A program made the position numbers and the translations under genes. Below the pieces are notes generated by a model. It searched no databases and was not told the origin of the DNA. It saw only the letters and a program-made list of their open reading frames with translations. Of a DNA stretch of 30,446 nucleotides, positions 1-7,491 are shown piece by piece. How positions within the stretch are numbered: the first letter of the stretch is position 1; the number at the start of each line of letters is the position of its first letter. This DNA comes from JAAYCB01 sp012744395 (lineage in GTDB: Bacteria; Planctomycetota; Planctomycetia; Pirellulales; Thermoguttaceae), in the NCBI GenBank assembly GCA_028703175.1, contig JAQVNJ010000069.1, forward strand, positions 1 to 30,446. The letters run 5' to 3'.

Positions 1-104
1 GCCGACCGCCGCGGATGTGCAGATACCCTTTCCGCATCTCGCTCCTTCGCCGCGGAAAGACGGCTCGATTGGTCCCGCGCCGGCACGGCGTCCGCGCGGG
101 TCTC

Positions 105-1118
105 TCAGCGTTTGGACAACACGCCAAAGGTGATCCCGCCGACGACGAGGCCGACCGCCACGCCGACCGCGATCACCCGGACAGCGCTGACCGGGGCAAC
201 GCCCGCCGCCAGGTACTGGGCGCCCACCGCGAGCACCACCCCGATATTGAAACCCATGATCGTCCCCAGCAGTCTTCGCTTGGCGAATTCCTCGGCCGAG
301 AGCGGCTCGCCGGCGGGCTTCTGCCCGGCGGGGCCGGCGGCTTTCGCCGGCTCCGCCTTCTTGGCCTTCTTGGCCTTCTTGACAGGAACCATCTCCGGCG
401 CATCGCGGGGGAAGAACTGGGCAATCGCCTCGTTGATCTGGGCCGGCGTGCAGAGCACGGTGCGGACCGGCATCTCCATCCGCAGCCGGAGTTCTTCCTC
501 GACGTCGGGAATCAGCGGCGAAGGAGACGCCATCAGCAGTTGCTGCCCATCAGCCATCACCGGGACGCACGAGTGCTGCCGCGCCAAGTTGGGGGGAATC
601 ATCTGGGCAAGCTGGGCGTCGACGCCGAGGTCGCTCAAATCGAGGTAGGGCAGGCCGATCGACTCTGCGTAGGTCATCATCACCACTTCGGGCGTGGCCA
701 GCTTCTGCTGCATCACGGCCTGGTGGATGTCGAGCCCGACGGCGTCGGCAAAGCTGCGTGCTTTTTCGAGCTGGGCCTGGTCGACCACCTTGTTGGCCAG
801 CAGGATCTCCTCAAACGTCCGCCGGCGTCCTTCGACCTCGACCTTGCGCCCGAGCGACGCGTCGTACTCGCGTTTCCGCTGCGTGTCCGTCAGGCAGAGC
901 ATCGCCTTGGCCAGTTGATTGAGCAGCGACTGGGACTGCTCGCTGAACTCGCCCGTGGCGTACTTGCGGACGTGCTCGTTCATCTTGCGATAGTGGGCGC
1001 GGATCTTGTCCGCCGTGTCTTCAAACATCTCCAGCCGCAGCAACTGGTAGTGGTTTAGCGGCCTGACGGTCTCCGTAATACCGAGCCAGTCGCGATACAC
1101 ATCGAGCTGTTTTTCCAT
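105..1118 (-). CDS. J-domain-like / MshEN-domain membrane protein
   Basis: This 337-residue protein has three parts. Residues ~18-90 (LNHYQLLRLE to KREYDASLG) resemble a DnaJ fold, but the HPD tripeptide needed to stimulate DnaK is absent. Residues ~100-237 resemble the MshEN / GspE N-terminal domain (EEILLANKVVDQAQLEKA, GLPYLDLSDLGVDAQLAQMI), which in type II secretion and type IV pilus ATPases binds partners or cyclic-di-GMP. A Lys/Ala-rich linker (~247-270) leads to two membrane segments (~283-302 and ~314-334). No ATPase domain follows, so it cannot be a motor itself. It lies 31 bp downstream of the lipoprotein-like gene on the same strand, suggesting co-transcription. An adaptor or signalling role at the membrane is inference. 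The domain calls rest on pattern recognition and the J-like part is the less certain of the two. Confidence 0.8.
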   Translation of the reverse strand: MEKQLDVYRDWLGITETVRPLNHYQLLRLEMFEDTADKIRAHYRKMNEHVRKYATGEFSEQSQSLLNQLAKAMLCLTDTQRKREYDASLGRKVEVEGRRRTFEEILLANKVVDQAQLEKARSFADAVGLDIHQAVMQQKLATPEVVMMTYAESIGLPYLDLSDLGVDAQLAQMIPPNLARQHSCVPVMADGQQLLMASPSPLIPDVEEELRLRMEMPVRTVLCTPAQINEAIAQFFPRDAPEMVPVKKAKKAKKAEPAKAAGPAGQKPAGEPLSAEEFAKRRLLGTIMGFNIGVVLAVGAQYLAAGVAPVSAVRVIAVGVAVGLVVGGITFGVLSKR

Positions 1119-1149
1119 GGTCCGCCTCGCATCGCCTTCCGCTTGATTT

Positions 1150-2052
1150 CTATTTGAAAAGCTCTTCCAGCCCCTTCAAGTCGGGGTCTTCCGACCCGGC
1201 CGGCTTCTTCTTGGGGCTGACGGGGGCCGGCTTGGGGGCGCTGTCTCCAGCCATCTTGTCCGTGGTTTCTTTACCGACTTTCTTCGTGGTTTTCGCCGTC
1301 TTCTCCCCGGCGTCGGCGGTTTTCTGGACCGTCTCGGCGGCCTTCTCCCCGGCGTCGGCGGCAACCTGTTCCGCGCCGCCGGCCGGCTGCAGCCCGGCGG
1401 CCACGGCGAACAGCAGTTTCTCATACTGAGGAGACTGCCCCTGGCGGGTTCGCAGCTCGAGTGTGTAGCGCCGGCCGGCGAGCACGCCGGTCCAGAACAG
1501 CCGGTCCAGAACCTGGTCGATCGACCTGGGGTCTTTCCCGTGTTTCAAGTAGACGGCTCCGACGCAGCTGCCGATCGCAACCGGTTTGGCGCCTTTCGGG
1601 GCGGCCTGTTGGGCGAAGGGGCCGACCGTCTCCGCGGTCAACGCTTCTCCGGCATGGTCCTCGGCGGTGACGAGGATCATCGGATAGAGTTCTTCGTCGC
1701 TGCCCTGGAACCGGATCACGTAGTCGCCATACCGCGGCGCCACGCGCCACCCCGCCGGTCCGGCGATCTCAACCCGGCCACTGTCCAGGGGAGGCTCGTA
1801 CGGCCGCAACGGGGGCAGGCCGGCGACGTCGATCCGCCGGATCGATTCGCCCCGCGGTTGCTGCTGTTGCTGCTGCGGCTCGGGCTTGCCGCACCCCGGC
1901 CCGCAAACCAGTGCCGCGCCCAGGACCGCAACGCTTGCGGCCCGGCACGCCTTGCGCGGAAAGGAGACAACCGGCGCCGCGGTGGAACGGCTCGAGAAGT
2001 CTTCATCTGGGAGGGGAAACATCGTCGACACCGAAATCAGGGTTTGCCGCAT
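1150..2052 (-). CDS. putative lipoprotein with Lys/Ala-rich tail
   Basis: This is a protein of about 300 residues that I do not recognise. A basic stretch (RKACR) precedes a hydrophobic run (AASVAVLGAALV) and the sequence CGPGCGKPEP, so export with lipid attachment at one of the Cys residues is plausible, although neither matches the lipobox consensus well. A Gln run follows. The middle (~80-215) looks globular (GPAGWRVAPRYGDYVIRFQG, then ILVTAEDHAGEALTAETVG). The last ~80 residues are low-complexity Lys/Ala/Thr/Glu (EKAAETVQKTADAGEKTAKT), ending EDPDLKGLEELFK. The start is uncertain: ATG at 2052 and an in-frame ATG at 2022 both lack a clear Shine-Dalgarno, and either leaves an unusually long stretch before the hydrophobic core. 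The downstream neighbour is the MshEN-type membrane protein. Confidence 0.7.
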   Translation of the reverse strand: MRQTLISVSTMFPLPDEDFSSRSTAAPVVSFPRKACRAASVAVLGAALVCGPGCGKPEPQQQQQQPRGESIRRIDVAGLPPLRPYEPPLDSGRVEIAGPAGWRVAPRYGDYVIRFQGSDEELYPMILVTAEDHAGEALTAETVGPFAQQAAPKGAKPVAIGSCVGAVYLKHGKDPRSIDQVLDRLFWTGVLAGRRYTLELRTRQGQSPQYEKLLFAVAAGLQPAGGAEQVAADAGEKAAETVQKTADAGEKTAKTTKKVGKETTDKMAGDSAPKPAPVSPKKKPAGSEDPDLKGLEELFK

Positions 2053-2342
2053 CGCGAGAAGACCATCCCCAAGTCCCCGGCCCTGCTGCGTTCACCCACG
2101 GAACGCTTGGGAATTCGCTGCGGGAACTTGCCAGGCCCCAGTCTTTCACGCCCCCAAGAGTACTCGACAATCCGCCGCACCGTCAAGCGCGGCGATCTCC
2201 CGCCGACGGGCCGCCTCGGCCGGGCAACCGATGTTGTTCACCGATCGGAAGGAGTGCAATCGGCCCCGCAGCGCCACGTCGGGTGCCGCTCCGCGTGTCA
2301 AGCTCAGGCGGCCGATCGCGCCCTCGCGCCTGCCGCAACCGC

Positions 2343-2654
2343 TCACTCCTCGATCACTTTCTTGACGATCTGGATGAAGTGCGGCGACTTCTTCGACTCG
2401 CTCAACTCGTCGGCCTTCTTTTGGGCCTCCTTTTTTTGTGCGTACTCAAACATCGCAACCGGTGTTAGCGACTGGCTGAACACGCCCCAAAACGCCTTCA
2501 ACCGCACCTCCTTGGTGACCTTTGCTCGACTCTTGCGCTTCGTCGTCTTGGCGGTCTTGGTCGCCGGAGAGGCTGCCTTCTTAGTGATCCCGAGCCGCTC
2601 AGCAGCTTCGGCCTCCTCGCGTAACTCTCTTCTATTAACGACTTTGCGCGCCAT
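2343..2654 (-). CDS. small conserved-type basic protein (planctomycete hypothetical)
   Basis: This protein of about 103 residues has a Lys/Arg/Ala-rich N-terminal half (KKAASPATKTAKTTKRKSRA) similar in composition to histone H1-like tails. Its C-terminal half looks structured (EVRLKAFWGVFSQSLTPVAM, then KKSPHFIQIVKKVIEE). I recognise it as resembling small hypothetical proteins common in Planctomycetota, with no known function. Three ATG codons stand in a row (2660, 2657, 2654). GAGG lies only one base before the first, giving a 7-base spacer to the third, so I chose 2654. The basic tail could bind nucleic acid, but this is inference from composition only. A good promoter candidate lies at 2748-2776. 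Confidence 0.75.
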   Translation of the reverse strand: MARKVVNRRELREEAEAAERLGITKKAASPATKTAKTTKRKSRAKVTKEVRLKAFWGVFSQSLTPVAMFEYAQKKEAQKKADELSESKKSPHFIQIVKKVIEE

Positions 2655-2747
2655 CATCATCCCTCGGGTGTGCGTGCGCCGGGATCGGCCGAGGGCAGCC
2701 AGCGCGGCTGTCCACTCCAGCGCAATCGGACGGCAAGCGAACGCTTG

Positions 2748-2776
2748 ATTTTAACGCATTTCTTGCCCAATGACCA
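2748..2776 (-). promoter_or_regulatory. candidate sigma70-type promoter for the small basic protein
   Basis: On the minus strand TGGTCA (2771-2776) and TAAAAT (2748-2753) are separated by exactly 17 bp. A perfect inverted repeat, CAAGCG-AA-CGCTTG, covers 2734-2747 where transcription would begin, so it could be an operator or a 5' mRNA hairpin. The match is by eye, and the sigma consensus of this organism is not known to me. Confidence 0.4.
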
Positions 2777-2822
2777 GACGAAAGTACACCGAGCAGCACG
2801 GTAGGGGGGGGTATTGGCTGGT

Positions 2823-2938
2823 AACCCGACGCGTGGGCGAGGGTGGCCAGCCGACTTGGCCTCGCTGACGCGTGGGGTCTTGAGGTCGCCTCGCTGACGC
2901 GTCGGGTTTTGACGTGGCCTCGCTGACGCGTCGGGTTT
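2823..2938. repeat. 29-bp tandem repeat, three copies plus an inverted copy
   Basis: A 22-base core beginning GCCTCGCTGACGCGT and ending GGGTTT or similar occurs at 2859-2880, 2888-2909 and 2917-2938, spaced exactly 29 bp apart. A diverged inverted copy (AACCCGACGCGTGGGCGAGG) lies at 2823-2842. The spacers are only 7 bases, so this is not a CRISPR array. I know this CGCTGACGCGTCGGG type of element as an abundant intergenic repeat in Pirellulales. It fills the 331-bp gap between the small basic protein and the lgt stop together with the promoter candidate, and the array ends 48 bp from the lgt stop. Confidence 0.85.
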
Positions 2939-2985
2939 GGACGGCGCGGGTTATCGCGAAGTCTCTGGGGCATGGACCACGCGGG

Positions 2986-4287
2986 TTAGGCCCGGTGTTC
3001 CTGCCGCGACGGGCTGGCCGGGGGCGGTTCCCACTTCGGAAAGGCCACGCCCGGCGGACGCCTGGCCAGCAGAATCCAGAGGATGGCGGCGACCGCGAGC
3101 AGCACGAGGCTCACGTTTTGAGAGATTGTCAAGCCGGTGCCGAGAACCGCGCCTTCGTCGTTGCGGATCACCTCGATGATGAACCGCGTGAGCGGATAGA
3201 CCGTCAAGAACAGGGCGAACACCTCGCCGTCACGGCGGCGAAACGGCGCGTAGGCCACCAGGAGCAGGCAGATCAGCAGCGCATTGATGGCGGCATAGAT
3301 CTGGGTCGGGTGGACGGGCGCGGCCCGCGCCTCCGTCTCGGCGGTCCAATGGACCTTCGGCCCTCCGAGCACCTCGACCGACACTCCCCCCCCCTCCCGG
3401 TCGGCTTGGTCGAGCACCCAGAGGGCCTCCGCGCTGGTTCGCACCGGCTGGCCGTTGACCGCCGCCAACCGCATCTGTTTATCGAGCCCATGCCGCTCGG
3501 CAGGCGACCCGGGCGCCACCGCGCTGACGATCGGCGGAGCGGCGGGATCGGCGTCCAGTTTGAGCCCCTCGATGAAGACCTCGCCGCGGCGCATCTGGTG
3601 CACGTGGACGGGGCTGCCCGCCGGAAACTCGACGGCCCACGGCAGGTCGCACGGCCCGCCGAAACAGCAGCCGTTCATGAAGCATCCGAGCCGCCCCAGC
3701 GCCAGCCCGAGCATGAAACTGGGCGTCATCAGGTCGAGCGTCGCCAACAGGGGCATTTTATGGCGGAAGAGGAAGACGAGCAGACCGGCGATGCCGCCGA
3801 TGATCGAACCGTAAACGACCAGCCCTCCCTCCGTGAAATTCAGCAACTCGCCGATCGTGGCGATGACCGTGGCACGCTGAAAGTCTTCCCAATACTCGAT
3901 GACGTAGAACACCCTGGCCCCGACGATCCCCGGCAGGATCATCCAGAAGCAGAGCATCACGAGGCGATCGGGATCGAGGCCCAGCCGCCGCCCTCGCCAG
4001 ATCGTCATGCCGATCGCCGCGAGAATCGCCGCCAGCAGGAGCGTGCCGTAGCCGCGGATCGGCAGACCTTCCGGCTCGCAGATTCTGGGCAGGACGAACC
4101 AGATGACCGCCGCCAGCGCGGCCAGCAACGGCAGATAGCCGAGGGTGTCGGCGTTGAGCCCCTGGCGCCACGCAAGCCATGCCAGCAGCAGCAGGCCGCC
4201 GGCGGCGACCAGGGCCAGGAGCAATCCCCAGCCGAACAGGGGAACCCCGGCAACCTGGTTGGGGATGTGGAAAAGGGTCTGCATCAT
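2986..4287 (-). CDS. lgt: phosphatidylglycerol-prolipoprotein diacylglyceryl transferase with PDZ-like insert
   Basis: Lgt transfers diacylglycerol from phosphatidylglycerol to the lipobox Cys of prolipoproteins in the inner membrane. Family motifs are visible: GARVFYVIEYW (~123-133), TEGGLVVYGSIIGG (~152-165), the signature-like GRLGCFMNGCCFGG (~198-211), VHPTQIYAA (~325-333) and RFIIEVIRND (~368-377), among seven or more hydrophobic segments. The protein is 433 residues, against about 260-300 for typical Lgt. The excess is mainly an insert at ~231-325, of which ~251-307 (IVSAVAPGSPAERHGL, then VNGQPVRTSAEA) looks like a PDZ domain. The N-terminus also carries extra membrane segments. ATG at 4287 is chosen, with 4284 equally possible; the upstream in-frame ATG at 4344 would overlap panC. 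It is 40 bp downstream of panC, so likely the third gene of folK-panC-lgt. Confidence 0.92.
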   Translation of the reverse strand: MMQTLFHIPNQVAGVPLFGWGLLLALVAAGGLLLLAWLAWRQGLNADTLGYLPLLAALAAVIWFVLPRICEPEGLPIRGYGTLLLAAILAAIGMTIWRGRRLGLDPDRLVMLCFWMILPGIVGARVFYVIEYWEDFQRATVIATIGELLNFTEGGLVVYGSIIGGIAGLLVFLFRHKMPLLATLDLMTPSFMLGLALGRLGCFMNGCCFGGPCDLPWAVEFPAGSPVHVHQMRRGEVFIEGLKLDADPAAPPIVSAVAPGSPAERHGLDKQMRLAAVNGQPVRTSAEALWVLDQADREGGGVSVEVLGGPKVHWTAETEARAAPVHPTQIYAAINALLICLLLVAYAPFRRRDGEVFALFLTVYPLTRFIIEVIRNDEGAVLGTGLTISQNVSLVLLAVAAILWILLARRPPGVAFPKWEPPPASPSRQEHRA

Positions 4288-4327
4288 GGGACGGGTATGC
4301 CTGGATTTCGGAGCGTGGCCTGGCGCA

Positions 4328-5203
4328 TCAGGCGATGGCGGCATTCAGGAGACAGTTGTCGATCAGGCGCGTCTGGCCGATCCGCACGGCCAGGGCGATC
4401 AGGGTCGGGCCATCGGCGGCGCTCCGCGGGTGGAGGGTCTCGGGGTCGACCAGGGCGATGTACTCGATCTCGGCCTCGCCGGAATCGATCAGGATCGTCT
4501 CGATCTCCCGCCTGATCCGGCCGGCCTCGGTCTGCCCGGCGGCGACGAGCCGCTCGGCGGCGCAGAGGCTGGCGTAGAGCGACGCGGCCCGGGCGCGCTC
4601 GCCGGGATCGAGGTACGCGTTGCGGGAACTCATCGCCAGGCCGTCGGGTTCGCGGACGGTCGGGCGGACGCGAACCTCGACCGGCACATTGAGATCCTCG
4701 ACCATGCGGCGGATCACCAGCGCTTGCTGGTAGTCTTTCTGCCCGAAGTAGGCGACGTCGGCGCCGGCCAGGTTGAAGAGCTTGAGAACGATCGTCGCCA
4801 CTCCGCGAAAATGTCCCGGCCGGGATTCGCCTTCGAGGGGTTCGGCCACCGATCCGACTTCGACCCAGGTGGAGTGTCCGGGCCGGTAGACGTCGGCCGT
4901 TTCGGGCACGAACGCCAACTGCACACCCAGGTCCGCAAGCCGATCGAGATCGGCGTCGCGTGCGCGAGGATAGCGTGCGAAGTCCTCGGACGGGCCGAAC
5001 TGCGCGGGGTTGACGAAGATCGAGACGACGCACGCATCGCACTCCGCGAGCGCCGCCCGGACGAGGCTCAAGTGTCCCTCGTGCAAAGCGCCCATCGTGG
5101 GAACCAACCCCACCTTGTTGCCCCGCCGGCGCAACTCGGCGACCTGGCGGCGGAGGACTTCTCCATCGCGGACGACTTCCGGGAGGGGAGATCGAGTGGT
5201 CAT
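4328..5203 (-). CDS. panC: pantothenate synthetase (pantoate-beta-alanine ligase)
   Basis: PanC condenses D-pantoate with beta-alanine using ATP, the last step of vitamin B5 synthesis on the way to coenzyme A, in the cytoplasm. The 291-residue length is normal. Motifs: VPTMGALHEGHLSLV with HEGH at 41-44 (adenylate-forming HIGH element), FVNPAQFGPSEDFARYPR (~63-80), FGQKDYQQ (153-160), and LAMSSRNAYL (~189-198, KMSKS-like). ATG at 5203 is preceded by TGGAG five bases upstream; an open frame continues 74 codons further but without family similarity. The gene begins 29 bp after the folK stop and ends 40 bp before lgt, so the three are probably one transcript. Confidence 0.97.
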   Translation of the reverse strand: MTTRSPLPEVVRDGEVLRRQVAELRRRGNKVGLVPTMGALHEGHLSLVRAALAECDACVVSIFVNPAQFGPSEDFARYPRARDADLDRLADLGVQLAFVPETADVYRPGHSTWVEVGSVAEPLEGESRPGHFRGVATIVLKLFNLAGADVAYFGQKDYQQALVIRRMVEDLNVPVEVRVRPTVREPDGLAMSSRNAYLDPGERARAASLYASLCAAERLVAAGQTEAGRIRREIETILIDSGEAEIEYIALVDPETLHPRSAADGPTLIALAVRIGQTRLIDNCLLNAAIA

Positions 5204-5232
5204 GGCATCTCCACAAGGGACTGCATCCGGCG

Positions 5233-6273
5233 TCAACTCATCGCGGCGACGGCGGCCGTGAGTTCTTCCAGGGCCTGCCCGGCATGCCGCCCGTCGAGAC
5301 GCAGCACGGGCCCCCCACTGGGCGCAGCGAGCGTTGCCAGGATCGCCGACCGAATCCCGGCGATTCGTCCAACTGTGGCGGCCACGGGCGGCGCGCTTGG
5401 GGAGGCGACTCTCCGGGCGCACCATGCGGGCGGAGCATCAACGACGGCGATCAGTTTGGGCGGGCAGACTTGCTCGGACGCACGTCGCCACTGGCCGATC
5501 ACCTCTTCGAGCCGCGATCCGTCCAGCGCTGTCCGCGCGTAGGCCACCGACTGGCCAAACCAGAAGTCGCTTACCCAGAGAGAGGCCTGTTCCCTCCAGC
5601 CCGGCAAGTCCAAGTCGAGCAACTCGGCCCGGCGGCGAATGAATTGTAACTCGATTTCGGCGGCACTGCCAGCCGAACCTTTCCAGGCCGCCGGGGGCGG
5701 GGCGGCGGCGGTGTCGCTGAGCAGCCGCCCGCCGGCCGCGCGGGCCAGTTCGGCGGCCAGCAGGGACTTGCCGGAACCCGGCGGCCCGGTCATCGCGACG
5801 TACGGCCGGGCGTTCTGGAGATGTTCGAGAAGCTGCCGGATCGTCCACCCAATCGCTGGATGGATCATGTCCGGAGCGACCTCGGCGGCCGGTTCGAGGA
5901 CGAATCGCCGCCAGGCCATCCGTGGATGGGGGACCTCCAGGTCGCCGCCGCGAATCATCTCCCGCCCGTAGAGCAACAAGTCCAGATCGATCGTTCGCGG
6001 GCCCCAGCGGCCCGCCCGGCGTCGCCCCAGGTCGCGTTCGATTTGAAGCAGGGCGGCGAGCAGCTCGCGAGGCGGCAGGCTCGTCTCGACGAGCACCGCG
6101 GCGTTGAGAAACGGTCCCTGCCCGGCCGGCCCGCCGACCGGGAGGGTCTGGTGGTCCCGGCTCCGGCCGCGAAGCGCGACGCCGCGATGGCTTGCCAGCC
6201 GGCGCGCGGCCTCGTTGAGCAGCAGAGTGCGATCTCCCTGGTTGGATCCGAGGGCAATCAGGCAATCCGGCAT
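5233..6273 (-). CDS. folK: HPPK (FolK) fused to a deoxynucleoside-kinase-like domain
   Basis: The N-terminal half (~1-155) is 6-hydroxymethyl-7,8-dihydropterin pyrophosphokinase of folate synthesis: IALGSNQGDR at 6-15, GRWGPRTIDLDLLLYG (~88-103) with the Mg-binding DLD, and VPHPRM at 114-119. From ~156 a second domain begins with a P-loop GPPGSGKS (163-170), continues with SDFWFGQSVAYARTAL (~235-250), close to the SDYxFDKS..FA segment of bacterial deoxynucleoside kinases, and ends with a PKLIAVVDAPPAWCARRV strand. The total of 346 residues is about twice a stand-alone FolK. Similar HPPK-dNK fusions are known to me from Bacteroidetes. The kinase substrate cannot be read from sequence. It is the first gene of folK-panC-lgt. 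No strong Shine-Dalgarno is seen at the ATG. Confidence 0.92.
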   Translation of the reverse strand: MPDCLIALGSNQGDRTLLLNEAARRLASHRGVALRGRSRDHQTLPVGGPAGQGPFLNAAVLVETSLPPRELLAALLQIERDLGRRRAGRWGPRTIDLDLLLYGREMIRGGDLEVPHPRMAWRRFVLEPAAEVAPDMIHPAIGWTIRQLLEHLQNARPYVAMTGPPGSGKSLLAAELARAAGGRLLSDTAAAPPPAAWKGSAGSAAEIELQFIRRRAELLDLDLPGWREQASLWVSDFWFGQSVAYARTALDGSRLEEVIGQWRRASEQVCPPKLIAVVDAPPAWCARRVASPSAPPVAATVGRIAGIRSAILATLAAPSGGPVLRLDGRHAGQALEELTAAVAAMS

Positions 6274-6727
6274 TGTCGGGTGGAGCGAAAGGGCACAAGG
6301 CCGCGCCGCCTGGCGGAGTGGGAGGTCAACGGGCGCCCGGCCGCCGCGCCGGCAAGCGATGCGGAATCGCCTGCCAGAAAAAAGAAAATATGGAGGGGGC
6401 CATCCCGGCCACGACGATTGTCGTCGACTGTCGCTCCCTTCGGTTGCCGCCCCCCGAGGAACTCCCGGTTGGGTCAGGTCGCATCACGACTCTGAATCAT
6501 TGTCCGAATCTGGACGGACTTGTCAAGCAAGACTTTCGCGACGCGCGCCAAGCGCTCGAGCTTCTTGCGAGGCAGTTGCGAGCGCGGGCCGCCGTGCCCG
6601 TGGGCGACCGGCACGCGGCGGGTCCCGCCCGCGCCGCCGGCTGGGGGAGGGGAGGCCGTGGGCAGGGGCAGAACTGCACCCGATGGCGGGATTACCTGCC
6701 TTGCGCCGCCCACGTCGCCGGCGATTC
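6274..6727. other. intergenic gap without a supported gene
   Basis: This 454-bp gap separates the folK fusion from the DUF-type membrane gene. A minus-strand frame of 79 codons (6474-6713) exists, with a Pro/Gly-rich start and a basic end, but nothing in it is recognisable. The stretch around 6377-6392 is A-rich on the plus strand (T-rich on the minus strand), which might hold the folK promoter or the end of the upstream transcript. I could not fit a convincing promoter or hairpin. Confidence 0.5.
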
Positions 6728-7459
6728 CTAAAGGGTTTCGGGCTCAAGCGGCCCGCGGGAGCTTTCCAGATACCAAGCGGAGACACGCTTCTCGGCAAGG
6801 ATCACCCGGCGGAGGATCAGTCGCACGAAGAACGCCTTGGGAACCGCCTCCTCCTGATAGGTCACGGCGAACACCAGGCCGACCCAATCTTCATCGTGAT
6901 TCTCGGCCTTGTAGAAGCGGACCTGTGCGCGGTCGCCGAGCCGCAGGAGCGCGCGGACTTCCGGATTCGCCACGAAGCCCTGGAGAGATTCATAGCGGTC
7001 CCGATCGACCAGGTAGTGATCGATGAGCGCCGCGTTGAACGGTTGCCGGCTGGCCGGGTGGTTTCCCAATTCCATCGCCTTGGCCGGTTCGTTGTCGCGG
7101 AGGAACTCGAACCAGAGCAGGGCAAATTCTCGCGACTGGCTGTCCATGAGCCGGGCGTGGGTGAGGTCTTTCGCCCAGGCGGCCGCCGTCCAGAAGATGG
7201 CCAGAACGCAGCCGGCGACGGCCAGTCCCCGGCCAATCATGCCGGGAGCGCGCGCGATTCGGATCATCGAGGCCAGGGCGGCCAGAATCGCGGCGGCGCC
7301 AACGACGGCAAAGCCGATGTGGAGGATTGCCAGCCAGGAGAACAGGCCGAGGATCAGCCCGGCGACCGCCAGGCCGCAAAGCGGGCGGTATTCAAGAATC
7401 TCTCCTTCGGAAGGCGGGGGGAACCGGGCTTCGTGGGACTCTTGCGTGCGCTCGACCAT
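6728..7459 (-). CDS. DUF-type membrane protein, unknown function
   Basis: This is a 243-residue protein that I do not recognise beyond its architecture. Two hydrophobic hairpin-like stretches at ~28-66 and ~76-96 (LAVAGLILGLFSWLAILHIG, then GMIGRGLAVAGCVLAIFW) resemble the DUF4190 type of small membrane module. A soluble domain (~100-243) follows, containing REFALLWFEFLRDNEPAKAM and RAQVRFYKAENHDEDWVGLV and probably lying on one face of the membrane. ATG at 7459 is used; the frame is open far upstream but there runs over the CvpA-like and GspE-like genes. It starts 32 bp after the CvpA-like gene and appears to be the last gene of the hisF-pilT transcript. A link with the pilT neighbourhood is inferred from position only. 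Confidence 0.8.
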   Translation of the reverse strand: MVERTQESHEARFPPPSEGEILEYRPLCGLAVAGLILGLFSWLAILHIGFAVVGAAAILAALASMIRIARAPGMIGRGLAVAGCVLAIFWTAAAWAKDLTHARLMDSQSREFALLWFEFLRDNEPAKAMELGNHPASRQPFNAALIDHYLVDRDRYESLQGFVANPEVRALLRLGDRAQVRFYKAENHDEDWVGLVFAVTYQEEAVPKAFFVRLILRRVILAEKRVSAWYLESSRGPLEPETL

Positions 7460-7491
7460 GACTCGACCACGGGGGTTGGAAAAGAATCTGT

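Noticed and set aside
2823..2938. CRISPR array
   Set aside because: Spacers are 7 bases and nearly alike, with no leader or cas genes. The 36-bp array at 16165 has no spacers at all.
2914..4515. Long plus-strand frame of 533 codons opposite lgt
   Set aside because: It is a GC-driven antisense shadow. The lgt strand carries all family motifs.
6474..6713. Small minus-strand frame (79 codons) between folK and the DUF-type membrane gene
   Set aside because: Half is Pro/Gly low complexity and no convincing ribosome-binding site was found. The basic C-terminal part could be real, but there is no support.
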